From an uncultured Oscillospiraceae bacterium (GTDB lineage Bacteria > Bacillota > Clostridia > Oscillospirales > Oscillospiraceae), in assembly GCA_944385665.1 (NCBI GenBank), contig CALWYB010000013.1:1-53391 (forward strand): DNA of 53,391 nt. The letters run 5' to 3'. Under the pieces are notes generated by a model. That model was not told the origin of the DNA. It did no database searches and worked only from the letters and a program-made list of their open reading frames with translations. Each line of letters begins with the position of its first letter. The stretch's first letter is position 1. Made by a program: the position numbers and the translations under genes. This document shows, piece by piece, positions 32,691 through 40,835 of the stretch.

Positions 32691-33971
32691 ATGAGACAAC
32701 GAAAATTCGGGCCGTACCTGGCCGCGGGGGTCACCGCCTTCGCGGTCATCGCGGCGGCCATCCTGATGTTCTTTGCCATCTACCACATTTCTGCCATCAA
32801 GGCTCTGCTGGACACCCTGGCCTATATCCTGCGCCCCATCTTCTACGGGCTGGTATTGGCCTTCCTGCTGCTGCCGGTTCAGCGTCACATCTACGACTTC
32901 CTGCGGGAATGGCTGAAAGGCATGTGGGTGAACTGGCCCCGGAAGGATGGTATGCTGTATTTCATCTCCATCCTGCTCAGCCTGGTCTTTGCCGTGCTGG
33001 TGGTGTATATCCTGCTGGCTATGGTGCTGCCCCAGGTGTATTCCAGCATTGTGGGGCTGGTCAATGCTTTCCCGGGCTACATTGACAGCTTACAAAAATG
33101 GCTCACCGACTTTTTCCGGGACAATCCCGACGTGCAGGAGGCGGTGCTGCCCTACTATATCAAAGCCTCAGAGGCTCTGGAGTCCTGGTTCAGCGACAGC
33201 GGCCTGCTGATGAACTTCCAGTCCGCCGACGCCACCATGGACTGGATCCAGAAGGAGCTGTTTCCCCGCCTGTCCGGCGTGTTTACCAGCGTATACGCCG
33301 GGCTGTGGGCCGTTGTGATGCTCCTGAAAGACCTGCTCATCGCGGTGATCGTATCGGTCTATGTGCTGGTGCGGAAAAATAAATTTGCCGCCCAGTCCAA
33401 GAAGATCACATACAGCATCTTTCCCACCCGGGTGGCCGACTTTCTGGTGGAGGAGACCCGCAGCGCCTACCGCATTTTAAGCGGCTTTATCAACGGCAAG
33501 CTGCTGGACTCCCTCATCATCGGCATCATCGCCCTGGTCTTCTGCAATCTGCTGAAGTTCCCGTATCCCATGCTGCTGGCGGTGATCATCGGGGTGACCA
33601 ACGTGATCCCCTTCTTCGGCCCCTTCATTGGTGCCATCCCCTGCGCTCTGCTGATCTTGCTGGTAAGCCCTCTGCAATGCGTCTATTTCTGCATCTTCGT
33701 GCTGATCTTGCAGCAGTTTGACGGCAACATTCTGGGCCCCAAAATCCTGGGCGACTCCACGGGGCTGGACTCCTTCTGGGTGCTGTTTTCCATTTTGCTC
33801 TTCGGCGGCCTGTTCGGCTTTGCCGGAATGGTGCTGGGCGTGCCGGTGTTTGCTATGTTTTACAGCATCGTCAGCCGCCTGGTGCGCTACAGGCTGCGCA
33901 AGCGCTCTTTGCCGGAGGACACCGATGCCTACCTGGGCAAGACGGAGCCTTTGGCGGAGAAAAAGAAGTAA
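32691..33971 (+). CDS. AI-2E family transporter
   Basis: This 426-residue membrane protein has about eight transmembrane helices. An N-terminal pair lies at about residues 10-60, followed by a large central extracytoplasmic region with amphipathic helices (about 110-200), and a C-terminal bundle with the family motif GVTNVIPFFGPFIGAIP and the FDGNILGPKILGDSTGL segment. Members include AI-2 exporter YdgG/TqsA and Na+/H+ antiporters, so the name does not fix the substrate. The RBS upstream of ATG 32691 is weak. It shares the purB transcript and ends in a terminator. Confidence 0.92.
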   Translation: MRQRKFGPYLAAGVTAFAVIAAAILMFFAIYHISAIKALLDTLAYILRPIFYGLVLAFLLLPVQRHIYDFLREWLKGMWVNWPRKDGMLYFISILLSLVFAVLVVYILLAMVLPQVYSSIVGLVNAFPGYIDSLQKWLTDFFRDNPDVQEAVLPYYIKASEALESWFSDSGLLMNFQSADATMDWIQKELFPRLSGVFTSVYAGLWAVVMLLKDLLIAVIVSVYVLVRKNKFAAQSKKITYSIFPTRVADFLVEETRSAYRILSGFINGKLLDSLIIGIIALVFCNLLKFPYPMLLAVIIGVTNVIPFFGPFIGAIPCALLILLVSPLQCVYFCIFVLILQQFDGNILGPKILGDSTGLDSFWVLFSILLFGGLFGFAGMVLGVPVFAMFYSIVSRLVRYRLRKRSLPEDTDAYLGKTEPLAEKKK

Positions 33972-33980
33972 CACATATGG

Positions 33981-34013
33981 AAAAAGGACTGCCCGGCGGG
34001 GCAGTCCTTTTTG
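33981..34013 (+). terminator. Terminator after the AI-2E-family gene
   Basis: AAAAAGGACTGCC and GGCAGTCCTTTTT form a stem around a 6-base loop, ending in a T-run. Confidence 0.93.
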
Positions 34014-34033
34014 ATGCCAATAATTTGATGCCG

Positions 34034-34068
34034 ATAAAAATGGGCGCCTGGCTAAACCAGGCGCCCAT
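34034..34068 (-). terminator. Terminator of pfp
   Basis: On the minus strand GGGCGCCTGG and CCAGGCGCCC form a 10-bp stem with loop TTTAG, followed by ATTTTTA. It lies 9 bases after the pfp stop. Confidence 0.88.
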
Positions 34069-34076
34069 ATCCTTTG

Positions 34077-35318
34077 TTACATAGAGGTGGTCAGGACCTT
34101 CTTCAGGTGCGCGAAGCGGGGCAGGGAGTTCTCCTTGGGAGTGTTGGCCTCGCCCTGGATGAGGGGCAGGACGTAGTCGATGAACTCCTGCTTGACGCCG
34201 TTGCCGGCCTCGTTGATCCACTCGCGGGGCACCTTCTTCTCGAAGTTGGCCACGATGTCCAGGGGCTCCAGCACGGTCTCGCACTTGTAGCCGCCCTCGC
34301 GGGTGCACTTGAAGGCCACCATCTTGTCGGTGTTGCCGGCCACAGCGGCTTCCACCGCAGCGGCGCCGGCCTGCCAAGCCTCGGTGACGTCGGTGCGGGA
34401 GGCCACGTGAGAGCCGCAGCGCTGCAGCAGGCTCAGCTCGATGCCGCGGACCTTGGCGCCGGTGGCGTTCTTCACGGTCTCAGCCAGCAGAGCAGCCAGG
34501 CCGCCCAGCTGAGCGTGACCGAAGCCGTCGGTGGCAGAGGTCTTGGCCTCGGAGACGAAGGTACCGTCGGCGTAGTGGATGCCCTCGGAGACAGCCACCA
34601 TGCACTTGCCGGTCTTCTCGTAGATGGCCTTCACGTCGGCCAGGAACTTGTCCATGTCAAAGTCGGTCTCGGGCAGGTACACCAGGTCGGGGCCGCAGCC
34701 GGTGAGGGAGGCCAGGGCGGCGGAGCCGGCCAGCCAGCCGGCGTGACGGCCCATGATCTCAATGACGGTGATCATGCCGGTGTCGTACACGTGGGCGTCC
34801 TGCCACACCTCAGCGCAGGAGGTGGCGATATACTTGGCAGCAGAAGCGAAGCCGGGGCAGTGGTCGGTACCGTTCAGGTCGTTGTCGATGGTCTTGGGCA
34901 CGCCCATGATGCGGCACTCATAGCCCACCTTCTGCATATACTTGGAGATCTTGTTGCAGGTGTCCATGGAGTCATTGCCGCCGTTGTAGAAGAAGTAGCG
35001 GACGTCGTACTTCTTGAAAATCTCCAGGATGCGCTTGTAGTCGGTGTCGTCCACATCGGGGTCGGCCAGCTTATAGCGGCAGGAGCCCAGGGCGGAGGAG
35101 GGGGTGTACTGCAGCAGGTCCAGCTCGGCGGGGTCCTCCTGGGACATGTCGTACAGCTTGTCGTCCAGCACGCCCTTGATGCCGTGGGCGGCTCCCAGCA
35201 CACGGGTGATGCAGTCCGCCTTCAAAGCGGTCTGGATAACGCCCTGAGCGCTGGCGTTAATGACGGCGGTGGGGCCGCCAGACTGGCCAATGATGCAAGC
35301 ACCGGTGAGTTGATTCAT
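34077..35318 (-). CDS. pfp: 6-phosphofructokinase, pyrophosphate-dependent type
   Basis: The enzyme phosphorylates fructose 6-phosphate to fructose 1,6-bisphosphate. The 413-residue protein shows QSGGPTAVINAS, GGNDSMDT at 113-120, PKTIDND at 141-147 and IEIMGRHAGWLAGSAALA. An aspartate at the third-to-last position of GGNDS, where ATP-dependent enzymes have glycine, and a lysine in PKTIDND, where those have glycine, indicate PPi rather than ATP as donor. The usual GGD has become GGN. The PPi type makes the step reversible, typical of anaerobes. GGAGGAAG precedes the ATG. It is divergent from fba with interlocked promoters. Confidence 0.92.
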   Translation of the reverse strand: MNQLTGACIIGQSGGPTAVINASAQGVIQTALKADCITRVLGAAHGIKGVLDDKLYDMSQEDPAELDLLQYTPSSALGSCRYKLADPDVDDTDYKRILEIFKKYDVRYFFYNGGNDSMDTCNKISKYMQKVGYECRIMGVPKTIDNDLNGTDHCPGFASAAKYIATSCAEVWQDAHVYDTGMITVIEIMGRHAGWLAGSAALASLTGCGPDLVYLPETDFDMDKFLADVKAIYEKTGKCMVAVSEGIHYADGTFVSEAKTSATDGFGHAQLGGLAALLAETVKNATGAKVRGIELSLLQRCGSHVASRTDVTEAWQAGAAAVEAAVAGNTDKMVAFKCTREGGYKCETVLEPLDIVANFEKKVPREWINEAGNGVKQEFIDYVLPLIQGEANTPKENSLPRFAHLKKVLTTSM

Positions 35319-35383
35319 GTTTGCTTCCTCCTAAACAAGTTAAATAGACTTCAAAAGAGTTTTAGCAGAAAATTCTCCACTAA

Positions 35384-35428
35384 ATAATAACACGCACCCT
35401 TGTAATTTGCAATCGTTAATGGTACAAT
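35384..35428. promoter_or_regulatory. Interlocked divergent promoters of pfp and fba
   Basis: For fba (plus): TTGTAA 35400-35405 and TACAAT 35423-35428, 17-base spacer. For pfp (minus): TTGCAA 35407-35412 and TATTAT at 35384-35389, 17-base spacer. The two -35 boxes are one base apart, each within the spacer of the other promoter, so polymerase cannot occupy both at once. Confidence 0.75.
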
Positions 35429-35462
35429 AAGGGCCGTAAAAATAATTAAGGAGATGGTCAAT

Positions 35463-36431
35463 ATGCCATTGGTCACCACTACCGAGATGTTTAAGAAGGC
35501 TTACGACGGCGGCTACGCCATCGGCGCTTTCAACGTCAACAACATGGAGATCGTTCAGGGTATCACCGAGGCTGCCCGCGAGGTCAACGCCCCCCTGATC
35601 CTCCAGGTCTCCAAGGGCGCCCGCGCCTACGCCAACCACACCTATCTGGTGAAGCTGGTGGAGGCTGCTGTCATCGAGTGCCCCAACATCCCCATCGCTC
35701 TGCACCTGGATCACGGCCCCGACTTTGAGACCTGCAAGAGCTGCATCGACGGCGGCTTCACCTCCGTGATGATCGACGCCTCCTCCAAGCCTTTTGAGGA
35801 GAACATCGAGATCACCAAGAAGGTCGTGGAGTACGCTCACGATCACGGTGTGGTCGTTGAGGCCGAGCTGGGTACCCTGGCCGGTATCGAGGATGAGGTT
35901 AAGGTGGCCGCTCACGCCGCTTCCTATACCCGTCCCGAGGAAGTCGAGGAGTTCGTCTCCAAGACCGGCTGTGACTCCCTGGCCATCGCCATCGGCACCA
36001 GCCACGGCGCCTATAAGTTCACCGCCGACCAGTGCACCCGCAACGAGAAGGGCATCCTGGTTCCCCCGCCCCTGCGCTTCGACGTGCTGGAGGAGGTCTC
36101 CAAGCGCCTGCCCGGCTTCCCCATCGTGCTCCACGGTTCCTCTTCCGTGCCCCAGAACTACGTGAAGATGATCAACGACAACGGCGGCAAGATGCCCGAC
36201 GCCGTGGGCATCCCCGAGGAGCAGCTGCGTAAGGCCGCTTCCATGGCTGTCTGCAAGATCAACATCGACTCCGATCTGCGTCTGGCCATGACCGGTACCA
36301 TCCGTCAGTTCTTCAACGAGCACCCCGACAAGTTCGATCCTCGTGAGTATCTGAAGCCTGCCCGCGCCAACATCAAGGAGCTGGTCAAGCACAAGATCAT
36401 CGACGTGCTGGGCTGCGACAACAAGGCCTAA
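35463..36431 (+). CDS. fba: Class II fructose-bisphosphate aldolase
   Basis: The enzyme cleaves fructose 1,6-bisphosphate to the two triose phosphates and uses zinc. The 322 residues include IGAFNVNNMEIVQGI, the catalytic aspartate and zinc histidine in IALHLDHGPDFETC (D83, H84), MIDASSKPFEENI, VEAELGTLAGIED, AIAIGTSHGAYKF, IVLHGSSSVP and CKINIDSDLRLAM. ATG 35463 is preferred over an in-frame ATG nine bases earlier because AAGGAG ends 9 bases before it. Codons such as CGT and GCT mark very high expression. It is paired divergently with pfp, the preceding glycolytic step. Confidence 0.96.
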   Translation: MPLVTTTEMFKKAYDGGYAIGAFNVNNMEIVQGITEAAREVNAPLILQVSKGARAYANHTYLVKLVEAAVIECPNIPIALHLDHGPDFETCKSCIDGGFTSVMIDASSKPFEENIEITKKVVEYAHDHGVVVEAELGTLAGIEDEVKVAAHAASYTRPEEVEEFVSKTGCDSLAIAIGTSHGAYKFTADQCTRNEKGILVPPPLRFDVLEEVSKRLPGFPIVLHGSSSVPQNYVKMINDNGGKMPDAVGIPEEQLRKAASMAVCKINIDSDLRLAMTGTIRQFFNEHPDKFDPREYLKPARANIKELVKHKIIDVLGCDNKA

Positions 36432-36447
36432 TTTCTACGCCCCATCT

Positions 36448-36483
36448 GCGGGGAACGGCATGCCGCCGTTCCCCGCGTTTTTT
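36448..36483 (+). terminator. Terminator after fba
   Basis: GCGGGGAACGGC (36448-36459) and its complement (36465-36476) form a 12-bp stem followed by a T-run. Confidence 0.94.
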
Positions 36484-36508
36484 GTTCCCGGGAGAAAAGG
36501 GACTGGCA

Positions 36509-36535
36509 TTGTGCCCTGGGATATGGTACTATAAT
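36509..36535 (+). promoter_or_regulatory. Probable promoter of ftsK and the cob genes
   Basis: A perfect TATAAT (36530-36535) lies 15 bases downstream of TTGTGC (36509-36514). The short spacer makes the -35 weak. Transcription would start close to the hairpin at 36539. Confidence 0.6.
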
Positions 36536-36538
36536 TAT

Positions 36539-36613
36539 GTCTGCCCAATCCCATCGGTAGGGATTTCCTTGGCAGACATCCAAACCATATTCGGCGCGGC
36601 GTCAGGCTGCGCC
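36539..36613 (+). promoter_or_regulatory. Structured 5' leader of the ftsK-cob transcript
   Basis: Two stem-loops. The first is 5'-terminal: GTCTGCC (36539-36545) with GGCAGAC (36571-36577), and inside it AATCCC (36547-36552) with GGGATT (36560-36565). The second is GGCGCGGC (36593-36600) with GCTGCGCC (36606-36613). No cobalamin riboswitch consensus was recognised. It lies about 30 nt before the ftsK ATG. Confidence 0.5.
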
Positions 36614-36644
36614 TTCCCATATTCATCGGAAAGGACCAAGTATT

Positions 36645-39455
36645 ATGGCGACCCAAAAGAAATCCGGCGCCGGACGCAAGACGTCCACGGCCGGAAAACG
36701 AAAAACCACAGCGTCCAGCCCCTCCCGGAGCAAAAAGAGCACAGCCGGGAAGGGGAGAAGCAGTGCGCCGGCCCAGAAACCCTTCCGCCGGGAGGCGGGG
36801 GCGGTGATCTGCCTGCTGCTGGCCATCTTCTCCGCCTTCGGATACTTTCACATGAAGGCCCTGTTCATCGACTTCTTCTGCACCCTGGTGCGGGGGCTGT
36901 TCGGCTACGGCTTCTGGCTGGTGCCCCCGGCTCTGCTGCTGGCCAGCTACATCCTGGCCTTCCACCGGGGCCGCCCGGTGGCCGTGCGCCTCACCTGCGC
37001 CCTGTCCCTGCCCGGTGTGTTTGCCTGCACGGTCCACGGCCTGCTCAACGGCGTGCTGCCCTGGGACGGCGCCCTGCTCCAGACCCTGTGGAACAGCGGC
37101 GAGGCCATGTCCAGCGGCGGCGCCCTGTCGGGTACCGTGGCCCAGGCCTTTGTTCAGGTGTTCAGCAGCGTGGGAGCCACGGTGGTCTTTGTGCTGGCCT
37201 TCCTGCTGCTGGCGCTGGGCGCTTTCAACCGCACCATCGTGGACGTGGCCGACTGGATCTTCAACCGCCCGGAGTACGAGCCCCAGGAGATCCCTGAGCG
37301 GCCCCGCCGTCAGGCGCCCGCCCCGGCCCAGCGCGTGGAGACCAAGTCCGCCCGCAGCCGTGCTGCCGACATCGACATCCCCGTGGAGGACGGCCCCCTG
37401 GTGGGCAAGGAGCCACAGCCCGCCCCGGCCGGCATTCCCTTCCTGGAGAAGCGCAAGGGCAGCTTCTTCAACCGGAAATCCCGGGTGCCTGCCCCCGATC
37501 AGCTGCTGAGAGGTGCTGCGCAGGCCGGCCCGGTGCAGCCCGAGGAGACCGCCGCGCCGGAACCGGAGCCTATCCAGAAAAAGTCGGAACCGGCGGCCGA
37601 CCCCATCTTTACCACGCCGCCGCCTCCCATCCAGCCCGACCCCATTTTTGCCCCGGAGGCTGATGTGGCAGAGTCTGTAAAGGAAACTCCTTTCACACCG
37701 GAACCGGCCTCTGCGCCGCCGCCTGCGCCCATGGCCATGCCGGAGATTGTCCGGGAACCTGCGGTGTCCAAGATGACCCAGCAGGAGAGCCAGCAGGCCG
37801 CCCAGGAGGTGTCCGCCCACATCCAGCAGGGGCTGGCCCAGCAGACACCCCCGTACCAGTACCCGCCTCTGGAGCTGCTCCAGGAGGGGAAGGGAGATCT
37901 GGGGGGAGAGGCCCTGGGGGAACTGAGCGCCAACCGTCAGCGGCTCAGCGACACCATCCACTCCTTCGGCATCGACGCCAACATCGTCAACGTGGTGCGG
38001 GGCCCCTCGGTGACCCGGTATGAGCTGGAGCTGGACCAGGGGGTGCGCCTGAACAAGCTCACCAACCTGGCCGACGACATCGCCCTGGCCCTGGGCGCCA
38101 CCGGCGTGCGCATCGCCCCCATCCCGGATAAGATCTCGGTGGTGGGCATCGAGGTGCCCAACAAGGTGGTCTCGCCGGTGTCCATCCGCTCGGTCATCGG
38201 CTCCAACGCCTTCACCGGCAGCAAATCCAAGGTGTCCTTCGCCGTAGGCAAGGACATCAGCGGACAGGCCATCGTGGGGGACATTGGCAAGCTTCCTCAC
38301 TTGCTGATCGCCGGTACCACTGGCTCCGGTAAGTCGGTGTGTACCAACTCCCTCATCGTCTCCCTGCTCTACAAGGCCAGCCCGGAGGAGGTCCGCCTTA
38401 TCATGGTGGACCCGAAAATGGTGGAGCTGGGCATCTATAACGGCATTCCCCACCTGCTGATTCCCGTGGTCACCGACCCGAAAAAGGCGGCGGGCGCCCT
38501 TCAGTGGGCGGTCACTGAGATGATGAAGCGCTACCGTACCTTCTCCGAGGTGGGGGTGCGCAAGCTGGAGGAGTACAACGCTCTGGCCGCCCGCACCGAG
38601 GGTATGGAGAAGATGCCCTCCATCGTGGTGGTCATCGATGAGCTGGCCGACCTGATGCTGGTGGCCGCCAAGGAGGTGGAGGAATCCATCTGCCGGGTGG
38701 CTCAGATGGGCCGTGCCGCCGGGATGCACCTGGTCATCGCCACCCAGCGTCCCTCCGCCGACGTCATTACCGGCCTGATGAAGGCCAACATCCCCAGCCG
38801 CATCGCCTTCGCCGTGGCCTCCGCCATGGAGTCCCGGATCATTCTGGACACCCAGGGCGCCGAGAAGCTGGTGGGCCGGGGCGACATGCTCTTTGCCCCC
38901 CTGGGCAGCGGAAAGCCCACCCGAGTCCAGGGCTGCTTCATCTCCGACGGCGAGGTGGCCTCGGTGGTGGACTTTGTCAAGAAGAACAGCGGCACCGCCC
39001 AGTATGACGACCAGGTCATGCAGGAGATCGAGCAGCACGCCGCCGAGAAGGAGAAGGGCTCCAAGGGGGTGGGCGGCTCCAACCCCGCCGACCATGGAGA
39101 CGAGGAGTACGACGAGCTCATCAACGCCGCCGCCGAGGTGGTGGTGGAGACCGGCCAGGCCTCTGTGTCCATGCTCCAGCGGCGGCTGAAACTGGGCTAC
39201 GCCCGGGCCGCCCGGCTGGTAGACCAGCTGGAGGAGAAGGGCATCGTAGGACCCTTCGAGGGCTCCAAGGCCCGGCAGCTGCTCATTACCAAGGAGCAGT
39301 GGCAGGAGATGAAGTACCGCCAGGGCATCGTCTCCGACGCCCCGGGGTCCGTTCCCGAACCGCCGCCGCCTGCTCCCGCACCGGCCCCTGCCCAGGATCC
39401 CCCGCCCTTTGATTTGGACGATGGGGTGGACCGGGCCCAGGAGGATACCTTTTAA
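36645..39455 (+). CDS. ftsK: FtsK/SpoIIIE family DNA translocase
   Basis: This 936-residue DNA pump moves chromosomes across the division or sporulation septum. A lysine-rich N-terminus (1-45) is followed by four transmembrane helices (about 48-200). A proline/alanine-rich linker (about 220-385) leads to the motor. The motor has SVTRYELELDQGVRLNKL, Walker A in IAGTTGSGKSVCTNSL at about 556, Walker B in SIVVVIDELADLMLV at about 662, and IATQRPSADVITGLMKANIPSR. The C-terminal gamma winged helix (GQASVSMLQRRLKLGYARAAR) has a short proline-rich tail. In spore formers this corresponds to SpoIIIE; FtsK and SpoIIIE cannot be separated by sequence alone. cbiA starts 12 bases downstream. Confidence 0.95.
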   Translation: MATQKKSGAGRKTSTAGKRKTTASSPSRSKKSTAGKGRSSAPAQKPFRREAGAVICLLLAIFSAFGYFHMKALFIDFFCTLVRGLFGYGFWLVPPALLLASYILAFHRGRPVAVRLTCALSLPGVFACTVHGLLNGVLPWDGALLQTLWNSGEAMSSGGALSGTVAQAFVQVFSSVGATVVFVLAFLLLALGAFNRTIVDVADWIFNRPEYEPQEIPERPRRQAPAPAQRVETKSARSRAADIDIPVEDGPLVGKEPQPAPAGIPFLEKRKGSFFNRKSRVPAPDQLLRGAAQAGPVQPEETAAPEPEPIQKKSEPAADPIFTTPPPPIQPDPIFAPEADVAESVKETPFTPEPASAPPPAPMAMPEIVREPAVSKMTQQESQQAAQEVSAHIQQGLAQQTPPYQYPPLELLQEGKGDLGGEALGELSANRQRLSDTIHSFGIDANIVNVVRGPSVTRYELELDQGVRLNKLTNLADDIALALGATGVRIAPIPDKISVVGIEVPNKVVSPVSIRSVIGSNAFTGSKSKVSFAVGKDISGQAIVGDIGKLPHLLIAGTTGSGKSVCTNSLIVSLLYKASPEEVRLIMVDPKMVELGIYNGIPHLLIPVVTDPKKAAGALQWAVTEMMKRYRTFSEVGVRKLEEYNALAARTEGMEKMPSIVVVIDELADLMLVAAKEVEESICRVAQMGRAAGMHLVIATQRPSADVITGLMKANIPSRIAFAVASAMESRIILDTQGAEKLVGRGDMLFAPLGSGKPTRVQGCFISDGEVASVVDFVKKNSGTAQYDDQVMQEIEQHAAEKEKGSKGVGGSNPADHGDEEYDELINAAAEVVVETGQASVSMLQRRLKLGYARAARLVDQLEEKGIVGPFEGSKARQLLITKEQWQEMKYRQGIVSDAPGSVPEPPPPAPAPAPAQDPPPFDLDDGVDRAQEDTF

Positions 39456-39467
39456 AAGGAGCGCGCT

Positions 39468-40835
39468 ATGACCTGTCACATTCCCCGCCTGCTGCTGGCC
39501 GCCCCGGCCAGCGGCAGCGGAAAGACCACCCTTACCTGTGCCCTGCTGCGGGTGCTGGAGCGCCGGGGACTTGCTCCCTGCGCCTTTAAGTGCGGGCCGG
39601 ACTACATCGACCCCATGTTCCACCGCAGCGTGCTGGGCTTGCCCAGCCGAAATCTGGATCTGTTTTTCAGCACTCCCAACGAGGTGCGGCGCAGCCTGGC
39701 TCTGGGTTCCCAGGGCCGGGGCGCGGCGGTCATCGAAGGGGTCATGGGCTATTACGACGGGGTAGGAGGGGGTGACCGGGCCAGCAGCTGGCACCTGGCT
39801 CAGGTCACCCAGACCCCGACCATTTTGGTGGCGGAGCCGAAAGGCTCCGCCCTTACCCTGGCGGCGGCCTTGCAGGGACTTGCCCGGTTCCGTCAGCCCA
39901 GCCAGGTGGCCGGTGTGCTCCTCAACGGCACCACCCCCGCCATGGCCGCCCGGCTCAGCCGGGATATTCAGCGGGAGACCGGCCTGCCGGTGTTGGGCTG
40001 TTTGCCCAGGCTGGCCGACTGCTCCATTCCCAGCCGCCACCTGGGACTCTACACCCCGGGGGAGATCCAGGATCTGGGGGCGCGGGTAGACCGGTTGGCC
40101 GACGCTCTGGAGCAGTACGCCGATGTGGACGGCCTGCTGGCGCTGGCCCGGTCGGCGCCAGACCTGGAGGTGCCCGAGGAGCCGAAGGAGCCGGACGAGC
40201 CCGCCGGAGTGCTGGCGGTGGCATGGGACGCAGCCTTCTGTTTCTACTATCAGGAGAACCTGGAGCTGCTGGAGCGCTGCGGGCTCAAGATCGTAAAGTT
40301 CAGCCCCTTGACAGACCGAAAGCTTCCGGATGGTACCTGCGGGGTCTATCTGGGAGGGGGTTACCCGGAGCTGTATGCCCGGCAGCTCAGTGAAAATGCC
40401 TCCATGCGGACCGCCCTGAAAAAAGCGGCCCAGTCCGATCTACCTATCCTGGCCGAGTGCGGCGGTTTTCTCTACTTGCAGCAGTCCCTGGAGGACCCGG
40501 AGGGCCGCCCCTGGCCCATGGTCGGGATTCTGGAGGGCCGGGGCTATCCCACCGGACGCCTCCAGCGCTTCGGCTATGTGACCCTCCACCCCAGGGAGGA
40601 CAGTACCTACCTGCGCTCCGGGGAGAGCCTGGCCGCCCATGAGTTTCACCGCTGGGACTGCACCCAGAATGGAGCCAGCTGTCTGGCCCAAAAGCCGGAG
40701 AGCGAAAAGCATTGGGATTGTATCGTGTGGAAAGGAAATCTCCTTGCGGGGTTTCCTCACCTGTATCTGCCGTCCCGCCCCCAAGTGGCCCGGCGGTTTG
40801 CCGGCGCGTGCCGCCGGTGGAAGGAGAGATTGTAA
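39468..40835 (+). CDS. cbiA: Cobyrinate a,c-diamide synthase
   Basis: CbiA/CobB amidates the a and c side chains of cobyrinate using glutamine and ATP. The 455-residue protein has the P-loop LLLAAPASGSGKTTLT at about 6-21, KCGPDYIDPMFH, and GVMGYYDGVGG. A C-terminal class I glutamine amidotransferase domain (about 240-455) has YLGGGYPELYA and the nucleophile cysteine in LAECGGFLYL. AAAAGGAG precedes the ATG. It starts 12 bases after ftsK with no promoter in between. Its TAA overlaps the cobT ATG. It is the first gene of the late cobalamin cluster. Confidence 0.95.
   Translation: MTCHIPRLLLAAPASGSGKTTLTCALLRVLERRGLAPCAFKCGPDYIDPMFHRSVLGLPSRNLDLFFSTPNEVRRSLALGSQGRGAAVIEGVMGYYDGVGGGDRASSWHLAQVTQTPTILVAEPKGSALTLAAALQGLARFRQPSQVAGVLLNGTTPAMAARLSRDIQRETGLPVLGCLPRLADCSIPSRHLGLYTPGEIQDLGARVDRLADALEQYADVDGLLALARSAPDLEVPEEPKEPDEPAGVLAVAWDAAFCFYYQENLELLERCGLKIVKFSPLTDRKLPDGTCGVYLGGGYPELYARQLSENASMRTALKKAAQSDLPILAECGGFLYLQQSLEDPEGRPWPMVGILEGRGYPTGRLQRFGYVTLHPREDSTYLRSGESLAAHEFHRWDCTQNGASCLAQKPESEKHWDCIVWKGNLLAGFPHLYLPSRPQVARRFAGACRRWKERL

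Noticed and set aside
35454-35462. Earlier ATG for fba
   Set aside because: It directly abuts the Shine-Dalgarno AAGGAG, leaving no spacing; the ATG at 35463 is optimally placed.
39456-39467. Cobalamin riboswitch or promoter between ftsK and cbiA
   Set aside because: The gap is only 12 bases and is filled by the ribosome-binding site.
36435-40040. 1201-codon open frame on the minus strand opposite ftsK and cbiA
   Set aside because: It lies antisense to two clear genes, has low-complexity G/A/H-rich composition typical of mirror frames in G+C-rich DNA, and shows no domain.
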